Both the position numbers and the translations under genes were made by a program. Shown in pieces: positions 10,499 through 20,880 of a stretch of 64,000 nt of DNA; within the stretch, counting starts at the first letter, position 1; the number at the start of each line of letters is the position of its first letter. The stretch covers positions 53,617 through 117,616 of the forward strand of contig QRFJ01002477.1 in assembly GCA_006176705.1 (NCBI GenBank), given 5' to 3'. This stretch comes from Cocos nucifera (taxonomy: Eukaryota; Streptophyta; Magnoliopsida; Arecales; Arecaceae). The notes under the pieces are model-generated. The model was not told the DNA's origin and made no database searches. It saw only the letters and a list, made by a program, of their open reading frames with translations.

Positions 10499-11655
10499 TT
10501 GATCTAAAATATTAATCATAAAATTTTAGATTAGATCTAAAAAATTTTATGATCTAATTAAAAATATTTTAATCTAATTTCAATCATCATAAATATATTA
10601 GGTTTGATCTAGAAAGATTTATAATTGATTATTATTGAAACTGTTTCAATTACATAAACCTCTTTAGATTAGATCTAAAGTAGTTTTATGCTTATTTTAC
10701 TTGCATTATGATTATGAATCAAACATGCAAATTGGTTAATAGAATAATATTATAAAAATATTTTACAAATATGAAAATTATTTTTGAAAAGTCAAACCCC
10801 AACCCTCAGTCCAAAACTTAATTAAGAATTATGAAGTTGTTTGATTAGATTCTAGGATTGTAAATTGAAGATCCTATGACACGAATCATAATACATTAGG
10901 TCAATGGGTTAGTGGAGATTAGGTCCATTAATTGGGTTATACCTAAGGTTAGATTAAAGAATGGACTTAATTAAAGAATTGACTAAATCTAATCAATTGT
11001 TTTCTTAGATTAGGTCAAGGATTCTTTAGATCAATTATAGTTGTTGTAGTTGGTCAAGTCCATGTCTTTAACAAGTCCTAAGATGGACTTAATTCTTAGC
11101 TTCACGGTCTAGCATGAACTATTATGATGATATGATTAAGACTAATTAAACCAGTTGGTGTCTAAGGTAAATTAGACCAGTGATTTTTAATTGGTAGCTT
11201 GCTTATCTGGTCATTTCTGATGGTATCTAAGGCAAGCCTGGCAGATCCTTCCACTGATTGAACTTACCTGACCTCTTGGTGAGATTATGTTTTGATCGGA
11301 TCACTTGACTATTTGAGCTAACCCATGTCAGCTAGGTAAATCAGCGTGACTGATTTAGGTGCACCTAGACCAGCCTATTAGTGGTCTTTCTTAAGCTGAC
11401 TTGGTAAAGCCAGTGGGAGGATCATGACAAGCTGATTAATCTGACCTACTTACTTCTATAAATAAATTCTCTAAAATTATTAGATTCTTAAAATAAAATA
11501 GTTATATAATAATTGGATCATAGCCTCTCATTAAAGTGGATGATAATGGGTCCATCAGTTGGATAATCATTGGAGGCCCAAAAGCCTGGTGCTTATCGGT
11601 TGATGAAATTATCATTCATTATATGATCTCTTGAATATATTTCTAAATGGTGGTC

Positions 11656-14044
11656 AGGTGTGAAGGGAATATGCCCTCAAGCCAATCAAAATTTATTTAT
11701 TTTTGGACAATTTTTGTCTTCCAAACTGATGTAATGACATTTTAAAATAAATAAAGATATTTATTTCATCATATGCAGTGTCTTATTATTTGTTTAAGAT
11801 TATGATGAAATCCATAAATTAGGGCTATGGTTTTAGGATTATAATGAGATCATACCAGTGAGACCTAAAACCTTAAAACCCTAATTTAAAATACTCCTAG
11901 TCGATGGGACATTGAGTTGGGGATTAATATTTTCCAATAAGACTAGCACATTCTTTGTATGTTCAATTGAGAGGGTGATTGATCTCACAATAACTTATGT
12001 ATGATACTAATACAAGAATGTAGATTCTCATTAGAGAATTAGTTCACTGAATTGATCCACTAATGGATTCTTATCTACATGTTAATAGATGGTTCTCATA
12101 GTGGAATTGTTCATGTAATCCTTTGACCTGAAACTACCATAGAACCTTATATATATGAATCCATATTTTGGTTCATACTCATTCATGACTCAGTCATGTA
12201 TGGGATGATCTGAATATGGTGAATTATATATATGAAGGTTGTGAGTAGGTTAACATGGAATCGATCACTTCTGGTAAGAGAAAATTGCATCCTGCTTGCT
12301 TCAAACAAATGACGATTCAGGAAGACTTTGATCAAAGTATGATGAAAATTAGAAATAGTTTTTAATGTTTCATTAAATAAATCATCATCATAAGATTGAA
12401 AGAGAAATAAATACGATATTAGGATTGACATATTTCCATACCTAGAGTTATATTCAGGATGTAGGGTGATCAAAGGATCTAGTTGTATGGTAACTTTTCA
12501 CTGAAGGATATTTTTGAAATTTCTATCAAAATTTCACATCTTTTGGAAAGTCACGATACATTGCTAGACGTAAATCATATCTCATGAGTTTGATCAATCT
12601 AAAATTTTTAATTTGATCATTAAATTAGAAAGTGTTCTAATTAAGTCAAATTGGGTAGGCTAGTTTTGACCTAAATCGGTTTGGTTATGTTCTAACCATA
12701 TTAGGTCAAATCACATCCAAACCTACTGTTGGTTAGATGTGGAACCCAAAGGGTCACACACTAAGAAAATTGATTAAGGATCTAATTGGTTTAGACCATG
12801 TTTGCAAGATGAAGATGCTAGCATATGTAGCAAACCCTAGCACCCAGATTCGAATTAGATTTGAATCAACTTTCAATTTGGGATAATTAAGGTCTAATTT
12901 GAGCCAAATTGGATTTGGCCTTGAATTGGATTAACCTAGACTGATTGGACTTTAGATGAGGCATCACATACCAGAATCTCACGTGCTAGAGAGTCTCTCT
13001 CTTGTGCGTGGGAAGTCTTTCATGCGCAAGAGACTTTGGCGCATGGGATTAGTTTGGCGCCTACCATCTTTGACTTTTCCTCTTTCTCCATGATGCGTAA
13101 ATTTTCAAATGAGCCTGGACATCAGATATGGGGCACAGAAGAGTCCTTCTACAGGTTAAATATCCATTATCTATTTAATATTTGCATGAGAAGGGACTCC
13201 TTGCCGTCCTAGACTCCTTGCCACCTAGGACTCCTTGCCGCCCACTCTTCCTTGGCGCCCCTTGGGACTTTGACTATTCAAAGATTATCTCCATGCCATT
13301 TTTGCTGAATGGGCATCCCACATCAAGGCCATTGGATGGCCTACTTATTTGATCTAATGGTTGTATATGTTGGCGCCAAAAATGAAAGCTCGTGACTCTT
13401 TGTAAATAACTTACGTAGAATTAGTTCGAGAGTCCTTCTACTTTAATGTACCTCTTAGACTAAGTCTACATGTCAATATTTTTTTTTGATAAGGCATGAG
13501 ATAGGCTAAAGAGACATGAGATAATAATTTGGAAAGGATGTGAGAGAATGTGTTGGCACCCCTACGTACATTATAAATAAGGGTGCGTACCAAGAGTCTG
13601 AGGGTTGTGAAAATTATCTTTCTTTCTTACAAGTGTTTCCTCATTATCCAATTTTCTTTCTTCCCTTCTTTTGTCCAGACCTTATCCTTATAAGGACAAG
13701 AAGTCATCTTAAGACTAAGAGATTAGGAAGAAAAATTAAGAAGATAAGGAAAAAAGAAAGAAAGAGGTGCTGGTGTCTTGATCAAGTCTCCATGTAGATC
13801 AACGTTGCAGGGTGAACACGTGGGCACCTGGTGGAACCCTTGACGGACTGCTGCTAGCAATTAGGGATAATTTAGGGTTTAGTGATAAAAGATATAATTT
13901 GATATTTTCTTTTATATTACAAATGCATGCTATATGATTTAATTGCTAATAAGGTGGTCCTAGGTTTCGTGTTTGGTTTGTATGATTCTATAATTTTGCT
14001 TTGAAATTTGTGCTTCCACCCTGTACACCAATCCTATCAAGGTG
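11656..14044. mobile_element. Solo LTR G inside the B1 leader
   Basis: The LTR is 11661-14039 (2379 bp), TGAAGGGAAT...CCTATCA, flanked by perfect AGGTG copies at 11656-11660 and 14040-14044. In B2 the same leader is uninterrupted at this point. There is no PBS, polypurine tract or internal region, so this is what remains after recombination between two LTRs. The ORFs at 12183-12473 (-) and 13540-13797 (+) show no recognisable domain. Strand cannot be fixed firmly; the end near TTTGTGCTTCC suggests plus. Confidence 0.85.
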
Positions 14045-14432
14045 GGCCAAACATTTTTGGGCCTGATCATTCATTGACTAGATGGGCTAAGCATGGTCAT
14101 GTTAATGGTTGGACCTAACTAGACCCTTTTCTGAGAAGGCCAAAGTCAATTGATCAGGGGCTGGGATAAAATTTAATTACTAAAAATTATTTGGAGACAT
14201 AATTGATTATGAACCTATCCTTAGATGTACATGGATTGGCCAAACAAAGTTGGACTTGTGTACAGTCTATATGGATTCTAATACCCACTAAGAAATTAGG
14301 ATAATTCCTTAAATTGGAGGTAGAGGCTATCAATTCGAATAAAATAGTGGGAGAAATCTTTTGATTAAAGTCCAAATCTTTAGGTTCAATGAATCAATTA
14401 CTAATAAGGATTTATTTTTTCTTTATATAGAT
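14045..14432 (+). other. B1 leader, last part before gag
   Basis: Non-coding, colinear with B2 48400-48780. It ends in a pyrimidine-rich splice-acceptor-like tract (TTTCTTTATATAG, ending 14430) immediately before the gag ATG at 14433. Confidence 0.7.
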
Positions 14433-15268
14433 ATGGCCACTTTCTTATCACTCCGATCATTGTTGGACAACGATAAGTTGGTGGGAACCAACATTGGTAG
14501 CTGGTACCGAAAGATGAAGATTGTCCTAGAGCATTAATGGATCCTATATGTACTAACGGATCCTACACCTAAGGAGCCAGCTGTCAATGCACGTGGAACA
14601 ATCAAAGACACTTATCAAAAGTGGCTCAGTGATTGAACCATGGTGCGCTGCATTATACTGACTGTGATGAGCGATGAGTTCAGTCATAGGTTTGAGAAAG
14701 CTTAGCCAAATAAAATGCTCCAAGTGTTGGAGGATTCTTTTAGCACACCCAATGACGTTGAGAGGCACAAGACTAGTTGCACCATCCTCAATGCCAGAAT
14801 GCTAGATGGAGCCTCTGTCACTGATCATGTACTGTACATGATCAAGCTGATAGAGTGCTTGAACAAGCTTGGCTTTCTCTTGCATAAATAACTGGGAAAG
14901 ATGCAATACTGAACTCGCTGCCCAAGTCTTATCTCCCATTCCTTACACATTATATAATATCAAAGTCTGAAGTTGACTACCATAGATTTTTGGGATTACA
15001 TCAAAACTTTGAGAAGGATCACAAGCTCTACAAAGAGTCAGTGAACTTAGTGGGAGGTTCATCTTCTCGTTCTAGACCCTTTGGGAAAGGGAAGAAGAAC
15101 AAGAAGAAGAAAGCTAAGAAGGTGCATATTCAGGATAGGTTTTTTATGCAGGCTCAGATCCAAAATATCAAGCTCAATAAGAGTCAAGCCGAATGCTTCT
15201 TCTGTAAGAAGCAGGGGCACAAGAAGAGAAACTATCCTCAGTACATTGCCTCCCTAAACCCAAACTAG
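14433..15268 (+). pseudogene. gag: B1 gag, broken
   Basis: The ATG at 14433 begins MATFLSLRSLLDNDKLVGTN, typical of copia Gag N-termini, and is preceded by a splice-acceptor-like AG. Several in-frame stops follow (for example LEH* and LSD*), and the reading frame shifts before the basic tail. The nucleocapsid knuckle near 15200-15240 reads CFFCKKQGHKKRNY: the last Cys of the CCHC box is Tyr, a change also present in B2. Gag would assemble the virus-like particle and bind genomic RNA; this copy cannot. Confidence 0.85.
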
Positions 15269-16800
15269 TTGAGGAAGAAGAAAGCTGTTGCTGGGCAAGG
15301 TATTTATATGATAACTCCTTGCAATTTCTCTGTGTGTGATATTACTGATTGGGTGTTGGATACCGAAAGTCCTTATCATATTTGTAATTCATTGCAGGGG
15401 TTGTAGGTCAGTAGAAGATTCGATCAAGGTGAGAGATTCCTAAACATTGTAGATGGAAGACCAGTTCTAGTTTTAGCTTTAGGAATTTTTAAACTTGTAA
15501 TTGAATCTCATACTGTTGTTCTTAGTGATTGTCATTTCTGTCCTAGTTTCTTTTTAAATATCATTTCTGTAGGCCTTTTGGCCTTTAATAATTATGAAAT
15601 TTCAATAAAGAAATGTGTTTATAATATCATTATGAATGGTGTTACTACTTTCTATAAACAATTGAATAATGGTGTATATATGTTATCACAACCTATTAAT
15701 ATAGTCTATTCAACTGGCAAACATCCTAGATTAGATAATGTGATGGATATCTATTTATGGCATTATAGGCTAGGTCATATAAACAAGAACAGGATAAGCA
15801 GGTTGGCCCAAGAGGGTATCCTCGAACTTAGTTATTATGAATCTCTTCCAACCTATGAATCCTATCTTCTTGGTAAAATGACTAAGTCACATTTTACTGA
15901 AAAAGGTGAGAGAGCCACTGAACTCTTAGGACTAGTACGTACTGATGTATGTAGACCAAAGAGTACTAGTGCGAAAGATGGATATGTCTACTTCATCAAT
16001 TTCATAGATGATCTATCTAGATTTGGATATGTCTATCTGATGAAACATAAGTAGGATTCATTTGAAATGTTCAAATGATTCCAAAGTGAAGTAGAAAAAT
16101 AAATTGGAAAGAGTATTAAAACTCTTTGATCTGACTGAGGAGGGAAATATTTTTTTGATGAGTTTTTCACATATGTAGAAGAGAATGAAATTCTCTTCCA
16201 ACGGAGACCTCTATGAATACCACAACATAATAGTGTATCTGAAAGGAGGAATCGGACTCTATTAGACATGGTCTGATCCATGATGAATTTTATCAGTTTA
16301 CCAATATCCCGCTAGGGATATCCACTCGAATTAGCTTGCTATCTTTTCAATAGGGTTTCAAGTAAATCTGTGGTTAAAACACCATATGAGATATGGACAG
16401 GACGTAAGCCAGCACTTTCACACCTTCGAATCTAGGGGTGTTCGGCTTATGTCAAATGGTTAATTATAGATAAACTAGGACCTAGGTCTGATAAGTGCGC
16501 ATTTATAAGGTACCCAAAAGAGATCAAAGGATACTATTTCTACCATGCTGATGAACAAAAGGTGTTTGTCAACCTTAGGGCAACCTTTTTGGAAAAGGAG
16601 TTCCTTAGTGAAGGAACTATTACCTCTATGGTTGAACTTGATGAAGTTCAATAGGTAGAAAGTTCGATACAGAATGTTGAACCTAAGTCATATTTGATCA
16701 GATCAGATCCAAAGCCTAGGAAACCCACACCATTAAGGTGATCCGGTAGAGTACCATGCCATCTAGATAGATACTATGGATTTTTGATCTAGATTGGTGA
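15269..16800 (+). pseudogene. pol: B1 pol, protease and integrase, broken
   Basis: The protease box reads WVLDTESPYHIC near 15346-15380: the catalytic D-T/S-G triad has Glu for Gly, as in B2. Next come the pre-integrase zinc region (YLWHYRLGHINKNRI near 15753) and integrase core pieces (LLGLVRTDVCRP; FIDDLSRFGYVYLMKHK near 16000-16050). Stops at 15404, 16100, 16127 and 16652 are at the same codons as stops in B2. The region 16300-16800 still aligns with B2's integrase C-terminus. Confidence 0.85.
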
Positions 16801-18401
16801 TCCCATCAAACTCGATGAGAATGATGAGGATCCGATCACTTATATGGATGCGATGTAGAGATCCAACTCTGAGAAATGGCTAGATGTGATGAGATTCAAA
16901 ATGGATTTCATGAAGATCAATGATGTATGGACATTAGTTGATCCACCTGAAGGAGTTAAATCCATTGGGTGTAAATGGGTATTTAAAAGAAAAAACGATG
17001 TAGAAGGAAAGATGAAGATCTATAAAGCCCATCTGGTTGCCAAGAGGTATCATCAACATTATGCTATTAACTATGATGAGACATTCTCTCCAGCGGCAAT
17101 GCTCAAATCCATTCAAATAATGCTTACAATAGCTATCCACTAGGACTATGAGATCTGGTAGATGGATGTGAAGATGGCTTTCCTAAATGGAGAGTTAACC
17201 GAAGAGGTGTATATTATACAGCCAGAGGGGTTCACATCCACAGATGAGTCCAAGGTGTGCAAGCTTCAGAGTTCTATTTATGGATTAAAGCAAGCATCTC
17301 GGAGTTGGAATATGCATTTTGATAAAGTGATCAAAATGTATAGCTTCATTAAGAACTGAGAAGAACCTTACATTTATAAATGAGCAAATGGTCCAATAGT
17401 GGTATTCCTTATTTTGTATGTGGATGACATTCTCTTAACCAGGAATGACATCCCCACACTATAAGAAATAAAAATTTGATTTTAATCACAATTCTCCATG
17501 AAGAACTTATGTGAAGCATCTTACATCCTGGAGATGAAGATCTATAGGGATAGATCTAAAAGGATGCTTGGTATATCCGAGTCCACGTACTAGAAACTGT
17601 GATGTAGAGGTTCAGCATGGAGAATTCCAAAAATGGCTATCACCCAATAGGCCAAGAAATTTCTTTCTCTAAGATGGATTTTCCAACAACTCCTGAAGAG
17701 AGAGAGCGTATGAGTAGAATCCCATATGCTTCGGCAGTGAGGACTATTATGTATGCAATGACATATACGAGACAAGACATGGCATACTCACTAGGAGTAG
17801 TGAGTAGATACCAGTCTGACCCTAACAAAAATCACTACAAGTGGTTAAAATCAACCTTAAGTATTTGAAAAATACTAAGGACCAATGGTTGGTTTATGGT
17901 GAGTTAGATCTGAAACTTATGGGGTTTACGGACTCTAGCTTTCAATTTGAGCATGATGATAGTAAAAGTATGTTGGGGTATATCTTTACTCTAAATGATG
18001 GAGCCATCTGCTGAAAAAGTTCCAAGCAACATACAGTAGCTGAGTCTATTTGCGATGCAGAGTATATGGTAGTATTAGATGCTGCAATGGTAGCTGTGTG
18101 GCTGAGGAAGCTCATCATCGAGCTCGAAGTAGCATCCTCTATTGATGGTCCAATCCTGCTCTACTATGACAGCATTGGTGGCATAGGTCAAGAAAAAAAA
18201 TTGATGGCACACCAGCAGACAAAGCACATTCTATGCCACTTTAATTTGGTCCATGAGATCGTGGATCGTGGTGACGTCAATCTTCAGAAGATTGATAGAA
18301 AGGAGACTCTAGTCGACCCCTTCACTAAAGCCCTAGCAATCAAGAAGTTCAACAACTATAAGTCAAAGAAGGGTATTAGATACTGTGCCGAGTGGCTTTA
18401 A
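16801..18401 (+). pseudogene. pol: B1 pol, reverse transcriptase and RNase H, broken
   Basis: RT starts near DVWTLVDPPEGVKSIGCKWV (16922) and contains MDVKMAFLNGELTEEVYI, SSIYGLKQASRSWN and the catalytic YVDD at 17417-17428. Connection and RNase H follow (SRYQSDPNKNHYKW, ESICDAEYMVVLDAA), with TKHILCHFNLVHEIVDRG near the end and a stop at 18399-18401. Several stops lie inside (16857, 17141, 17357 regions). It reads straight to the polypurine tract and 3' LTR. Confidence 0.88.
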
Positions 18402-18414
18402 GATAAATGGGAGT
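18402..18414 (+). other. Polypurine tract of B1
   Basis: GATAAATGGGAGT lies immediately before the TGTTG of the 3' LTR. It would prime plus-strand DNA. The B2 equivalent is AAGTGGGAGT at 52182-52191. Confidence 0.75.
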
Positions 18415-18584
18415 TGTTGAAAAATGTATTCCAAAGCCAGTCATCAGTCTGTTGATGATTGAGCTATATTATATCTTTAATTGATTCATTAATAAATAAA
18501 ATATATTTTTGGCCTTTTGCTCATCATAAATGTTTTTCATCTTCTAACGAACACCATTGTTGTGATAAAGTTCTTAGGACTATT
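18415..18584 (+). repeat. B1 3' LTR, left piece
   Basis: The first 170 bp of the LTR (TGTTGAAAAATG...) stop at CTATT (18580-18584), where the A compound element begins. The LTR resumes at 35443 with CTATC followed by TAGCTTTGATAAAG, which joins to the order seen in the intact 5' LTR near 7854. Confidence 0.9.
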
Positions 18585-18728
18585 TGTTAGATATACGTGT
18601 CCTAGAAGCCAGAATTGACTGACACTTGTAACACACTTCTAGGGGCAAAATTATAATTTTGACTATTATCAATAAAATGGGTTATTTTCTATCATATATG
18701 TGTATTTAGTGTCTGTAATATATCCTTT

Positions 18729-18799
18729 GAGTTAATGGTAATGATAATTCATATTTTCAAGAGTTGAAAATTTAAGACATGAATAATCATTATTAACTC
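18729..18799 (+). repeat. 71-nt near-perfect hairpin at the start of LTR1
   Basis: GAGTTAAT...AATGATAATTCAT pairs with ATGAATAATCATT...AACTC (one mismatch, one 3-nt bulge); inside, ATTTTCAA-GAG-TTGAAAAT forms a perfect 8-bp stem. Equivalent hairpins are at 33312-33382 and, in the minus copy, 56169-56239. LTR2 begins inside this structure and so lacks its left arm. Confidence 0.75.
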
Positions 18800-19913
18800 A
18801 TAAAATGCTCCCGACCATAGGATCATCACGAGGATGGTGATTGATTTGAAAGGTTGGTGTACAATCGCTTCTCTTTAGTAGATGAGTCTTGAGTCTACGG
18901 TGTGGAGACACCGGAGCGAGAGTACAGGTACTCGTTAGAGAACGAGGGCACTGAGCGTGACCACCTCGAGTAGTCATTAGGAAGTCTACCTTCTCGTCAA
19001 TGACTGACTCGATGCTGCAGTAGTGTGTCTGGTTCTTTGACCTGAGGTGCATCGGCAGTTCACCTTGAGGGTGTTATAGTTTGACTACACCATTACTCGG
19101 TCTCCTAGCCATATGGAACCCTGAGGTGTATGTTGGCTATAGCATGTTCATTGTAGGAACTGGATTGCATCAAGATGGAATCTATCTACCTCGGTGGTAG
19201 AGGAGCAGCCCTATGATGATCATGAGAATCAAGTCCAGAAGCCCATGGCCATGGCAGAGTGAAATAATAGAAAGAGTTTCTATTTAGATTTTCACATTGG
19301 ACTCGAATCGAATGATTACATCATATGACAGAGACTAGGGTTTGACGAGTTCACCTTAACCCTAATCTGATCGGGGCTCAAGATAGAAGAACTTAATCAC
19401 ACAGGTAGCTGCACCAAGAGGTTCGCATTCAGCTCTGATGGGTTGCCACCATATACTGCTAGGTGTCACTGGTGGATTTTGGGAGCAATTAGAATGATTT
19501 AGATGATCGATCATTCTAGCTGTTCGAATCAGAAGAGTTCTGATCCATCGAAAGGAGTTTCGATGATGTCGATGATAGAGATCATGACATATCCCATTAC
19601 CATACAGAACTGAACCTAACTGGGTCACACAAACAAGGGTTTGAATCTGGTGATCATCAATTGAACTGATCCAGTTCATTGATTGAATGAGATTCAATTA
19701 GGTTCAAAAATCGTGCTAGCACTCGATTGAACCTAACGTTCTTCTTTTACTATCATAAATAAGTTGTCCTGACTGAGCCAAAGGAGTTTGTGCTCAATCA
19801 GAGGCCTTCATATGGTCTGACTGGAGGTTGTCCAAGTCAGAAAAGGTTGTCTTATTTTGTAAGACATTACCTGCCATTTTTGGTCACCTGCCATTTCTTC
19901 GTTCTTTGACTTT

Positions 19914-20289
19914 GGTCAAAAGTCTACCTTTGACTGGTCAAATGTTGACCATTGATACTTTGACTTTTGTCCACATGTCATGCACCTATTGGAGAGCTGG
20001 TGGGGGCCTTGTCCCCCTGCCAGAACCTGGCAAGGAGGAGGGCGCACGCCAACCCTTGGCGTGTGCCCAAGTTGGAGGCGCCCAGGAGTCCCTGTTGGAT
20101 AGGGACTCCATCTCCTTTTTGGATTCCAATTAGAGTTCTCCTAAGAACCAACTTTGACTGGTCTTAGGTGCCCTCTAAGGAGGAATCCAGGGGACTCTAT
20201 TCCACCAATCAGATTTAGATCTGATTTCACAAAGAGTTGTGATTGGTTGGGAAGAAGAGGAGTTGGATCACACTTAGTCTATAAATAAG
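19914..20289 (+). promoter_or_regulatory. LTR1 promoter: W-box cluster and TATA box
   Basis: TTGAC cores cluster at 19914-19972 and CTATAAATAAG sits at 20279-20289. One core is altered here (TCTACC for TTGACC). Confidence 0.6.
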
Positions 20290-20860
20290 ACCCTGCGCCC
20301 AACTCAAAGAGCATTGAAAATTCCCATGCCCCAAGGCTGCCTCTCCTCTCCTTCCTCCATGCCAAAGTCACCTTCTCCCTCTCCTCTCCATGTCCAAAAG
20401 GAGTTTTGGACCTTGGTTGGTGCAATCCAGATCAAGAGAAAGGCGATCAAAAGCTAGAAGGCTGCGCTGCTGCAAAGGACGACTGCTGATCTTCAAAAGG
20501 AGTTTTGAAGATCCTCCAGATCAGATCCAGATCTAATTTTTGGAGATGTGATAGAGAAGAAGAGGATCTCTAGATCCAAGCCCGAGTGGATACCGGTAGA
20601 GGCCAGGCACTTGCGTGGCTAGATCCAGAACCTTCCGCTGCTTACAGGATCATCAACGGGTAATAGGATTACCCACATCAAGGTAAATTAAATTTGATTT
20701 AATTTATTTAATTTTATTTTAATTATTAAAATAATAAAAATTAGATCTAAAATATCTTCAGATCTGATTTAGATCAAAGAGAAAAATTTTTGAAATATAT
20801 CTCTTGATCTGATCAGATCTGAACGAACCTGGTCCGAAAAATCAGGATTTTCCCTTCAAC

Positions 20861-20880
20861 TGGTATCAGAGCCAAGGTTC
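20861..20880 (+). other. Primer-binding site of A1
   Basis: TGGTATCAGAGCCAAGGTTC starts three bases after the LTR and matches the 3' end of initiator Met-tRNA. Confidence 0.9.

Larger units (their letters stand above)
10184..11655 (+). other. B1 leader, first part
   Basis: This AT-rich non-coding leader holds the two structured elements listed separately. Its second half (about 10878-11640) is one copy of the segment that is tandemly duplicated in B2 (46871-48365). No ORF of note. Confidence 0.8.
18585..20858 (+). repeat. A-family LTR1
   Basis: TGTTAGATATAC...CCCTTCA, 2274 bp. The first ~190 bp differ from LTR3 by roughly 6 percent by eye, whereas the rest is nearly identical to LTR2. It contains a 71-nt hairpin (18729-18799), a run of palindromes (19491-19590), the W-box cluster, TATA at 20279-20289 and a splice-donor-like CAAG|GTAAAT at 20682|20683. 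Confidence 0.95.

Noticed and set aside
12183..12473. 96-codon minus-strand ORF
   Set aside because: Lies inside solo LTR G with no recognisable domain or start context.
13540..13797. 85-codon plus-strand ORF
   Set aside because: Inside solo LTR G near its 3' end; low-complexity Lys/Arg tail from an A-rich stretch.
20861..20880. Possible tRNA gene at the Met-tRNA match
   Set aside because: Only the 3' complementary end of the tRNA is present, directly after the LTR; this is a primer-binding site.
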